Of a stretch of DNA of 64,000 nucleotides, positions 1-6,620 are shown in pieces. The stretch is from NCBI GenBank assembly GCA_910579425.1, contig CAJTVL010000016.1, forward strand, positions 1 to 64,000, written 5' to 3'. This stretch comes from an uncultured Lachnospiraceae bacterium. GTDB lineage: Bacteria > Bacillota > Clostridia > Lachnospirales > Lachnospiraceae. Each line of letters begins with the position of its first letter. Position 1 is the first letter of the stretch. A program made the translations under genes and the position numbers. The notes under the pieces were generated by a model. It was not told where the DNA came from, searched no databases, and was given only the letters and a program-made list of their open reading frames with translations.

Positions 1-156
1 GGACTTGGACTTGCAATTGTAAAACATATCTGTAATCTGACAGATGCAGATGTGAATCTGGTGAGTAAGCCCGGGGTCGGAACGAAGATATGTATTGTTT
101 GGGGCAGGGGCAATGCAAATTTAGGTGTTGGGAAAAACGGCAGCAAGGTCTTGTAA
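1..156 (+). CDS. Sensor histidine kinase, C-terminal end only (partial)
   Basis: The window opens inside an open frame that reads GLGLAIVKHIC followed by NLVSKPGVGTKI and stops at TAA 154-156. GLGLAIVKHI is the G2 box of a HATPase_c domain, and the Ser-x-x-G-x-G-T segment after it is the usual end of the ATP-binding fold, so this is the last 51 residues of a two-component sensor kinase. The rest, including any sensor or membrane part, lies outside the window. The tail after the fold is short and unremarkable. Confidence 0.75.
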   Translation, partial: GLGLAIVKHICNLTDADVNLVSKPGVGTKICIVWGRGNANLGVGKNGSKVL

Positions 157-201
157 AGATTATGCCGGAATGGTTAAGTGAAAAGATTGGAGGTTGTAGA
201 C

Positions 202-1170
202 ATGGAGACTGTCTTCCAGATATTTTTATTGGCTGTAGGGTTTACGATGCTTATCAAGGGCGCGGATTTCTTTGTGGACGGTTCGTCAGGCATTGCTTCG
301 AGGTTTGGGATTTCGCAACTTGTGGTCGGGCTTACCATTGTAGCTATGGGAACAAGCGCTCCTGAGGCTGCGGTAAGCATCTCGGCGGCGCTTAAAGGGA
401 ATGCGGGCATTACCATTGGAAATGTGGTGGGAAGTAATATTTTGAATATTCTTATCATTTTAGGTCTTACGGCATTTTTGACAAAAAAGATAGTTCCAGT
501 TGCATCTTCTACTATAAAATATGAAATGCCCTTTATGATTGTGATAACGCTAATGCTTCTTTGGATGGGATATGTGGGAAATCAAGTTACAAGACTGGAA
601 GGAGCCGGATTGTGGGTTGTTTTTCTGTTGTATCTTTTTTATCTTTTAAAGATGGCAAAAAAAGGAGTTGACAAGAATTCAGAGGACGATGAGGGGGAAA
701 TTTTGGGAAGAGGAAGGGATAAAAAGGAAAGAAGTATGGCAATGCTGTTTTGGTTCACGATTGTTGGTCTTGCGCTTATTGTAATCGGCAGCAGCGTCAC
801 TGTGGATGCAGCAACAGCGATAGCAGGGATCATAGGTCTGAGTGAGAGGTTTATAGGGCTTACGATTGTGGCGTTGGGAACATCCCTGCCGGAATTGTTT
901 ACATCGGTTTCAGCAGCGAGAAGAGGCAATGCGGATATTGCAATCGGTAATATTGTGGGAAGCAATATCTTCAATATCCTTTTTGTAGTAGGAACATCTG
1001 CGTTGATTACGCCGCTGGTTTTCGAGAGTAAATTTATAGTGGATTCCATTGTAGCAGTGGTAGTGGGAGTGCTGCTGTGGATATTCTCTTTCAATGGAAG
1101 GAGTCTGAACCGTGTGGAGGGGGGCTTGCTGCTGCTTGGATATTTGGGATATTTTATTTATTTACTGTGA
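202..1170 (+). CDS. Calcium/sodium antiporter, CaCA family (YrbG-like)
   Basis: Integral membrane cation exchanger of about 322 residues. It shows the two inverted alpha repeats that define the CaCA family: GLTIVAMGTSAPE with GNVVGSNILNIL (about residues 43-84) and GLTIVALGTSLPE with GNIVGSNIFNIL (about 219-260). The acidic residues of the two GTS-x-PE motifs form the cation site in known members. About ten hydrophobic segments are visible, with a charged cytoplasmic loop in the middle (KKGVDKNSEDDEGE). The ATG at 202 is preferred to the GTG at 178 because GGAGG sits 8 bases before it. It follows the kinase end by 45 bp, which may be coincidental. Confidence 0.9.
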   Translation: METVFQIFLLAVGFTMLIKGADFFVDGSSGIASRFGISQLVVGLTIVAMGTSAPEAAVSISAALKGNAGITIGNVVGSNILNILIILGLTAFLTKKIVPVASSTIKYEMPFMIVITLMLLWMGYVGNQVTRLEGAGLWVVFLLYLFYLLKMAKKGVDKNSEDDEGEILGRGRDKKERSMAMLFWFTIVGLALIVIGSSVTVDAATAIAGIIGLSERFIGLTIVALGTSLPELFTSVSAARRGNADIAIGNIVGSNIFNILFVVGTSALITPLVFESKFIVDSIVAVVVGVLLWIFSFNGRSLNRVEGGLLLLGYLGYFIYLL

Positions 1171-1183
1171 ATCATTCTTAATA

Positions 1184-1470
1184 ACAAGTCCCCTTTTGGT
1201 TACTTTGCCGCCGGCAAGCGGCAAAACATATATTTCAAAACTGCTGGCAAAGCGGTTGAAGCATGTAGTGTATTTGGACAAGGATACTCTTATTACGCTG
1301 TCAAAGCATATATTTGCAGTGGCAAGTGGGTGGAGACATTCCCGGAAGTTGTGCATGAGCGCATGATCTGCAGAAATTCGGAGCGCGATACATGGAAGCT
1401 GGCACACTGGGACGAGGACCTTGCGGAATGTAATTTTAATATTCCGTCTAATTTGGATGACAATGTATGA
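1184..1470 (+). pseudogene. P-loop (AAA-type) kinase with an internal deletion
   Basis: Two parts of one P-loop kinase are joined out of frame. The first part (about 1190-1320) reads LLVTLPPASGKTYISK, a Walker A loop, then LKHVVYLDKDTLI. The second part (from about 1327, one frame over, to TGA 1468) reads WVETFPEVVHERMICRNSERD and then TWKLAHWDEDLAECNFNIP. In intact AAA kinases of this type these two motifs lie well apart, so the middle of the gene has been lost and the frame broken. No convincing start codon or Shine-Dalgarno site is present. Identity as a nucleoside/AAA_33-like kinase is from pattern memory. Confidence 0.6.
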
Positions 1471-1488
1471 TGGAGGGAGGTGTGCAAA

Positions 1489-1734
1489 ATGGCAATTGGT
1501 AGAGTCTCAAGCAGCATAGAGGCATTGGCTGTTGCAGTCAATCCTCATAAAGAAGCAGTGGAGCTGGTGGAACAGCAGATAGATGAGTTGGCAGATGATC
1601 TTGCTCGAGATACCTATGAAACAACAATGAAGCCGGATGATTACGTTTATCCGAGTGAGAACTATAATGATATTATGAAAGTTAGTGCTGGAGAACTTTT
1701 TTCATCATCGAACTATAACCGTCAGCCTCAATAA
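1489..1734 (+). CDS. Hypothetical protein, 81 aa
   Basis: Small acidic protein that I do not recognise. A strong Shine-Dalgarno site (GGAGGGAGGTG, 1473-1483) stands just before the ATG at 1489. Residues 8-40 look like an amphipathic helix (EALAVAVNPHKEAVELVEQQ); the end is polar and ends in SNYNRQPQ. There is no signal peptide or membrane segment. It sits among broken genes, so it may be a shortened remnant of a longer protein rather than a functional small gene. Confidence 0.45.
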   Translation: MAIGRVSSSIEALAVAVNPHKEAVELVEQQIDELADDLARDTYETTMKPDDYVYPSENYNDIMKVSAGELFSSSNYNRQPQ

Positions 1735-1800
1735 AAGTCTGATTGTATGTATGGTGAAAGTATATATCTACGGCTTTATATCCCCAATAATCCACAGTCT

Positions 1801-2041
1801 GACAAGGAAGGGTAGTACTCCATCCAGTGGCAGTGCAGAGCCAGCACAGCCGGAAAATACCCATCAGGCAGCCGGGAGCGAAACGGCCCAGGGCAGCGAC
1901 GGCACACCGGAAAGCCCAGGCACCGGACAGATAGGCGTGGGATGGTGGATTATTGTAGTCCTCCTGTTGGCAGCAGCCATCGGCGCAGGCGTGTTCGTGG
2001 TAAGGAAGAGGAAAGGGGAAGAGGAAGAGAGCAGGCAGTAA
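1801..2041 (+). pseudogene. C-terminal tail of a cell-surface protein (linker plus membrane anchor)
   Basis: The frame that ends at TAA 2039-2041 is only protein-like from about 1810 on. There it gives a Ser/Glu/Gly/Pro-rich linker (STPSSGSAEPAQPENTH), then a single hydrophobic span (WWIIVVLLLAAAIGAGVFVV) and a positive stop-transfer end (RKRKGEEEESRQ). This is the usual end of a large surface-anchored Clostridia protein, with no LPxTG sorting motif. The body of the protein is missing. The base composition changes sharply near 1800, from AT-rich to GC-rich, which suggests a recombination junction. Confidence 0.55.
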
Positions 2042-2191
2042 CCGGAAGGGCTGCTGTTACTGTAGAGATGCAAACCGTATAGCGTAGAGATGCAAATAGG
2101 GGCGTGGCGGGAGGACCCCGCGCCCTTGGCATATCATATACTTGATAATCCGGGGGGGGGTTGTGTTCTTTGCGCATCATCCTGCGGCCAC

Positions 2192-2592
2192 TCAGTCTTT
2201 CAGACAGCCAATTGGAACGACATATACTCCATCCTGTCTTCGATAAGCATAATCACCGACCCCGATAAGCACCATCAAAAACGCCGGAGCCCTCATTTTC
2301 GTCGTGTCGATTTTATTTCCTAATTTCTTAAGATTCTCAGCGCCCTCTTCAATCAATCTGTCGCCGCCAAGTTTTATTTCTATCAAGCCATAGACTCCGT
2401 TTCGCAAATGAATCACTGCATCACATTCTAACCCTGTTTTATCCCGGAAATGGTACACTCTTCCATTCAATACTTCAGCAAATACTCTTAAGTCACGGAT
2501 ACACATTGTCTCAAACAGTAACCCAAAGGTATTCAAGTCCTCAATCAAATCCTCAGGGCCCAGTCCTAATGCCGCCGAGCGCTTTATTGTGC
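2192..2592 (-). pseudogene. DUF4143-type ATPase, C-terminal fragment
   Basis: Reverse-strand fragment reading SAALGLGPEDLIEDLNTFG, then LFETMCIRDLRVFAE and YHFRDKTGLECDAVIHLRNG with YGLIEIKLGG. This is the nuclease-like C-terminal DUF4143 region of bacterial ATPases that begin with an AAA_14 domain. An in-frame stop lies just upstream of about 2592, and the whole ATPase half is absent. What remains is about 130 residues and probably not functional. It ends with a normal stop at 2192. Confidence 0.65.
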
Positions 2593-2671
2593 CTTAGTTA
2601 CCTGAAAGAAACTATGGGGATTTTTATACGGGCAGGCCCGTGCAGAGGAAATATGCCGCTAAAGCGAAAGA

Positions 2672-2705
2672 CGGGCAGGGAAAATCTTCCCTGCCCGATT
2701 GTTGT
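2672..2705. terminator. Hairpin terminator downstream of the carboxylesterase
   Basis: Perfect 11-bp stem, CGGGCAGGGAA (2672-2682) with TTCCCTGCCCG (2687-2697), and a 4-base loop. ATTGTTGTTTT follows on the plus strand and TCTTTCGCTTT on the minus strand. It lies just past the stop of the minus-strand esterase. Confidence 0.7.
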
Positions 2706-2706
2706 T

Positions 2707-4266
2707 TTAATGCTGAATATTCGCGTCCTCTTCCGCCCTCTTTTTCAGGAAAATGGGTTCCATATACTTCTTGAAAACAGGCATCAGCTCGTGGTCAAAG
2801 TTCTCTCTTACGGTGGTTTCCCTGTTGATCATCAGCGTGCTTTCCCGATCCGGCGTGCAGGCAGGCCAGCTTGGAACCTCCGGGTTTTCGGGATTACCGT
2901 TTTTGGCAAAGGCCATCACCGAGTCAAAGATCAGCTTTTCTATGTGCTCTGAGATGTCGTCGCCCTGGGTATAGGGGGCAAACTCTATGTTGTGGAAGAA
3001 ATACGGGATGTCTGCGCAGTGCCAGGGAGTCCTTCCCTCGTCCACGGCCAGATCCAGATTAAAAAAGTAGGACCAGGTCTTGTCGTTTAAGGCGCTCCGC
3101 TTCTTAAGGTATGCGATCTCGGGATCACGGAAAATAAAATCCAGAAGCATAAGGTCTACCGGGTTTCTCTCAGGAAAGGCCTTTTGGAACAGGCTGACAA
3201 GCTGCTCTGCCACTTCTTTGCCAAAGGCATCTTCCACCACCTTGCAGCCCTCCTCCACGGTCATATGATTGCGGTTATAGGGGCAGGGAACAAAGGAGGT
3301 GAATTCTCCGAACACGCTTCCCACCATCAGGGGAATATGGGCGGTTTCCGGACGGAAGCCGCATACCAGGGGATCGCCCAGATAAAAGGCGTTGGGATGG
3401 GGCGTGTTGCCCACATATTCTCCCGCAGCCGCAAGGGCGGGGCTCACCTTTTTGTAGGCGTCGGCAAGCTGCTGATAGGGAACTGTTTCTAGGGCTTTTA
3501 CATCGGAAATCTTAAGCTCCTCCATCAGCGCCTTCACCAGCTTCTCGCCGCTCCCATTGCTGTCTCCCAGGGTGGAGCCGATCACGCCGCTCATAACGAT
3601 GCCCTTGGCAAAAAGGCCGTCCGCGGCAGGAGTCTGCAAAAGGGTAGTCACCTTGGCGCCGCCGCCGGACTGCCCAAAGATAATCACGTTTTCAGGGTCG
3701 CCCCCAAAGCGCTCGATATTATCATGGATCCACTTAAGGGCAGCCACCAGGTCGTCGGTGCCCGCGTTGCCGGAATTGGCGTATTCCTCTCCGAAATCCG
3801 ACAGGTCACAGTATCCCAGGACATTGAGCCTGTGATTCACCGATACTACCACAACCTGTCCTTCTTTACACATATTTTCCCCTTCATAGGCAATGTGCTC
3901 GATGGCGGAGCCTGCAAAAAAGCCGCCCCCGTGGAGCCATACCATGACAGGGCGCTTCTTTCCGTCAAGACCCGGCGTCCAGATATTCAGATTCTGGCAG
4001 TCCTCATTCATCACCCAATAGCGGTGGGGAACCAGAAGTTCTCCGTTTGGCCTATCCATATCCATAAGAGGACAGACATAGCCAAAGCTTGTAGTCTCCT
4101 TCACCCCTTCCCAGGCATCTGCCGGCTCCGGCGCATGGAACCGTCTGGCTTTTGCGTAGGGAACGCCCTTAAAGATAAACATGCCGTCGTAGAAATAGCC
4201 GCGGATGCGCCCCTTGTCAGTCTCCACGATCGCGGTTTTGTCATTGTAAATAAATTTTTTCCCCAT
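2707..4266 (-). CDS. Carboxylesterase type B (para-nitrobenzyl-esterase-like)
   Basis: Alpha/beta-hydrolase of 519 residues, the usual length for the family. The oxyanion-hole motif PVMVWLHGGGFFAGSA and the nucleophile elbow FGQSGGGAK (Ser200) are clear. The catalytic His is probably in PWHCADIPYFF and the acid in VFGEFTSF. There is no signal peptide, so it should act in the cytoplasm on small esters. AAGGAGG stands before the ATG at 4266. It is transcribed alone, divergent from the Crp/Fnr gene, with a promoter (4319-4347) and a hairpin after it. The natural substrate cannot be read from the sequence. Confidence 0.9.
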   Translation of the reverse strand: MGKKFIYNDKTAIVETDKGRIRGYFYDGMFIFKGVPYAKARRFHAPEPADAWEGVKETTSFGYVCPLMDMDRPNGELLVPHRYWVMNEDCQNLNIWTPGLDGKKRPVMVWLHGGGFFAGSAIEHIAYEGENMCKEGQVVVVSVNHRLNVLGYCDLSDFGEEYANSGNAGTDDLVAALKWIHDNIERFGGDPENVIIFGQSGGGAKVTTLLQTPAADGLFAKGIVMSGVIGSTLGDSNGSGEKLVKALMEELKISDVKALETVPYQQLADAYKKVSPALAAAGEYVGNTPHPNAFYLGDPLVCGFRPETAHIPLMVGSVFGEFTSFVPCPYNRNHMTVEEGCKVVEDAFGKEVAEQLVSLFQKAFPERNPVDLMLLDFIFRDPEIAYLKKRSALNDKTWSYFFNLDLAVDEGRTPWHCADIPYFFHNIEFAPYTQGDDISEHIEKLIFDSVMAFAKNGNPENPEVPSWPACTPDRESTLMINRETTVRENFDHELMPVFKKYMEPIFLKKRAEEDANIQH

Positions 4267-4318
4267 TGAAAACCCTCCTTGGAATTAATGATGAAACGTT
4301 ATATTTTTTATATAGTCA

Positions 4319-4347
4319 ATTTTAATCTAAAGACCAGGGATTGTAAA
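4319..4347 (-). promoter_or_regulatory. Sigma-A-type promoter for the carboxylesterase
   Basis: On the minus strand TTTACA (4347-4342), a 17-base spacer and TAAAAT (4324-4319), about 53 bases before the start codon. Confidence 0.5.
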
Positions 4348-4462
4348 GATTTCTGACGGGTCAAAATTCAGGAGTTTTTTATTTGCATTTCAGGTGAAAG
4401 AAAGGCATAATGATATGCAATACAGAAATTGTTGAGATCAGCAAAGAAGGCGGGAGGTCAGG

Positions 4463-5161
4463 ATGATGTTTGAAGCGATTTATAAAGAAGCATTTCCCTT
4501 TTGGGAAAAAATTTCAGACAGAGACAGACAGTACATCTGTCAGAATTCTTCTTATGTGAAATATCCGAAAGGGAGGAATATCCATGACGGCAGTGAGTGT
4601 TCCGGAGTGATTCTCGTCTGTTCGGGGAGCCTTCGGCTTTATATCATGTCAGAGCAGGGGAAGGATATTACGCTTTACCGTCTGCACAAAGGGGACTTGT
4701 GTATGCTTTCCGCCTCCTGTGTGCTGGATGCCGTGACTTTTGATGTGTTTGTGGATGCGGAGGAGGAGAGCGGGTGCTGTGTGGTCGGCGGGCCTGCCTT
4801 TGCGGCGGTTTCTCAGCGGAATCCGGATATTAAGATATTTGCGCTGGAAACGGCGGTCAGCCGCTTTTCGGATGTCATGTGGGTGATGCAGCAAATTCTG
4901 TTTATGAGTATGGATAAGAGACTGGCGATCTTCCTTTCCGACGAAGCGGCAAGGAGCGGTTCGGATACCATTGCGCTTACTCACGAGCAGATCGCCCGGT
5001 ACATGGGTTCTGCCCGTGAGGTGGTATCCAGGATGCTGAAATATTTTGCCGGCGAAGGGATTGTAGAGGTTTCTAGAGGCGGCGTCACCATCCTGGATAA
5101 GAAGCGTCTGCGCAAATTGGCGTGTACATCTGGCGGGAATGAATTTTCAAACACTCTCTAG
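4463..5161 (+). CDS. Crp/Fnr-family transcriptional regulator
   Basis: Protein of 232 residues with a cyclic-nucleotide-type beta-roll sensor (about residues 25-120: SGVILVCSGSLRLYIMSEQG, then LYRLHKGDLCMLSAS) and a C-terminal winged helix-turn-helix (about 165-215: LTHEQIARYMGSAREVVSRML). The AREVVSR recognition helix is typical of the family. Several Cys residues occur (C26, C46, C83, and CC near 107), but not in the N-terminal cluster that binds iron-sulfur in Fnr, so the signal is unknown. GGGAGGTCAGG precedes the ATG. Its 3' end overlaps the convergent thioredoxin gene by 15 bp. Confidence 0.88.
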   Translation: MMFEAIYKEAFPFWEKISDRDRQYICQNSSYVKYPKGRNIHDGSECSGVILVCSGSLRLYIMSEQGKDITLYRLHKGDLCMLSASCVLDAVTFDVFVDAEEESGCCVVGGPAFAAVSQRNPDIKIFALETAVSRFSDVMWVMQQILFMSMDKRLAIFLSDEAARSGSDTIALTHEQIARYMGSAREVVSRMLKYFAGEGIVEVSRGGVTILDKKRLRKLACTSGGNEFSNTL

Positions 5162-5458
5162 CATGGCAAGGATTTCGGTTTTGGGCCTTGCGCCCACCGA
5201 GCGGTTTATGACGGCGCCGTTCTTGATCACAGCCAGCGTGGGGATGCTTAAGACCTTGAACTGCTGTGCCAGCTCCGGCTCTTTGTCTACGTTGATTTTG
5301 CCGATTAAGTATTGAGGATTTTCCGCTGCGATTTCCTCAACGATGGGGGATACCATGCGGCAGGGGCCGCACCAGTCGGCGTAAAAATCTAAAAGTACGG
5401 CTTTGCTGCTGTTTTTAACGGAATCGAAGTTTTCTTTGTTTACATTAAGTACGGACAT
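5147..5458 (-). CDS. trxA: Thioredoxin
   Basis: Thiol-disulfide oxidoreductase of 103 residues, the normal thioredoxin length. The active site is FYADWCGPCR (Cys30, Cys33), and the cis-Pro loop SIPT is also present. A longer frame runs upstream to 5542, but the ATG at 5458 has AGGAAGG before it and matches the family start. It is convergent with the Crp/Fnr gene and overlaps it tail to tail, so the two transcripts are antisense at their ends. Confidence 0.95.
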   Translation of the reverse strand: MSVLNVNKENFDSVKNSSKAVLLDFYADWCGPCRMVSPIVEEIAAENPQYLIGKINVDKEPELAQQFKVLSIPTLAVIKNGAVINRSVGARPKTEILAMLESV

Positions 5459-5726
5459 AATAGTTACCTTCCTTTTTTCATTTTTGTGTTGCTTTTTACA
5501 AAGTATACAGGGAAAATATTTTTTATTCGGTGATGAAGTCACAAATCACAGAATGTTTTCTATCCGCGGGCGATGAGTCAGGCGGATGCGTCATCCGTGT
5601 GGCGGATGCTGGAGAATCACCCCCTTTTTGGGGAATTTTGGATTGAAATGGGAGGATAGATGGCTTATGATAACAATGATGCTGATACATCCCTTAGCGC
5701 CGGATTACAAACATCCCGGGAATATA

Positions 5727-5783
5727 GGTTGAAAATAAGCCTGATGGCTTATTTTCAACCAGCAATTTGTGCTGTCGCACAAA
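5727..5783. repeat. Two adjacent perfect hairpins in an intergenic region
   Basis: 5727-5760 is a perfect 15-bp inverted repeat (GGTTGAAAATAAGCC, loop TGAT, then its complement). 5766-5783 is a second one (TTTGTGC, loop TGTC, GCACAAA). Neither is followed by a T run in a position that serves a gene. The rest of the 5459-5832 gap shows the thioredoxin leader and no gene. The pair may be an extragenic palindromic repeat. Confidence 0.6.
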
Positions 5784-5832
5784 GTTCCTTCAGATTTGAG
5801 AGCCGCCTGACGGCGGAAGCATGGAGGATAAT

Positions 5833-6534
5833 ATGAATTCTTTGTTCTCATTTTTGCACTACATCGGAATAGACGACATTTTTGGGTTTTTGTCCCTGAT
5901 TGGCCTGGCCAGTTTTCTGGTCAGGCGGTTTGTGCTGCATAAATCGCCTGTGCCCTCCGGCACTTTTGGAAAGGTATCTCCGGAACTTTTGCAGGAATGC
6001 GTCGCCCTTCTTCAAAAAAGAGAGGACGCGGATTATGAGGAATATGTGGCTCCCCCACAGCTTTTAGACCGGCTGAGAACAAATCCCGGCAATGTAGATT
6101 ATCTGAAGGAGCTTTTGTGTGACATCTGCGCCCATGTGGGGATCGACGGAGATTTCATCAAACTGGTTCTGGAGGACGAGCCGCTTCCCGACCGGGCGGG
6201 GGAAATTTCCACGGATCTGGCGTTTACCACGATTCGTCTGGACTTAAAGCCTCACCACACGGTGGATGCGGTGGTTGCAGTGCTGGCCCATGAAACCATG
6301 CACCTTCACCTGTATTATGAGGGAATCCGTTATAATGATACCTGGAAAAACGAGATCCTCACGGACACGGCGGCGGTCTACTGTGGTTTCGGGGAATATA
6401 TTTACAGGGGATATGCGGTGATGCAGGGGGAATTTGCCCTTTCCTATCAGAAGGTGGGATATATCCGGCAGGAGGATGTGAGGTATATTCAGGAACTGAT
6501 GCACAGGGACAGGCAATGCCAGAAAGCACGATAG
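5833..6534 (+). CDS. Membrane-anchored HExxH-motif protein (putative metallopeptidase)
   Basis: Protein of 233 residues with one hydrophobic segment at the N-terminus (about residues 14-31, FGFLSLIGLASFLVRR). Near the middle it has VLAHETMHLH (His153, Glu154, His157) and, 17 residues on, NEILTDTAAVYCGFG with Glu174. HExxH plus a downstream Glu in a helix is the zinc-site pattern of gluzincin peptidases. The ATG at 5833 has GGAGG before it; the upstream ATG at 5821 does not. It stands alone, 86 bp before the SGNH esterase. I cannot name a family or substrate; peptidase activity is an inference from the motif. Confidence 0.65.
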   Translation: MNSLFSFLHYIGIDDIFGFLSLIGLASFLVRRFVLHKSPVPSGTFGKVSPELLQECVALLQKREDADYEEYVAPPQLLDRLRTNPGNVDYLKELLCDICAHVGIDGDFIKLVLEDEPLPDRAGEISTDLAFTTIRLDLKPHHTVDAVVAVLAHETMHLHLYYEGIRYNDTWKNEILTDTAAVYCGFGEYIYRGYAVMQGEFALSYQKVGYIRQEDVRYIQELMHRDRQCQKAR

Positions 6535-6620
6535 AAAGTGTGCGGCAGGGCGCGCAGAGTGGAGGACATTGACAGGGTTTCCGGCAAAAGAAGCAGGGCT
6601 GCCGCAGAAAGGGAGGAAAA

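Noticed and set aside
2090..2323. 77-codon plus-strand frame
   Set aside because: Crosses a run of nine G and the DUF4143 remnant on the other strand; no start signal or protein-like pattern.
5178..5542. Longer thioredoxin start at 5542
   Set aside because: The extra 28 residues match no thioredoxin and the ATG at 5458 has a good Shine-Dalgarno site.
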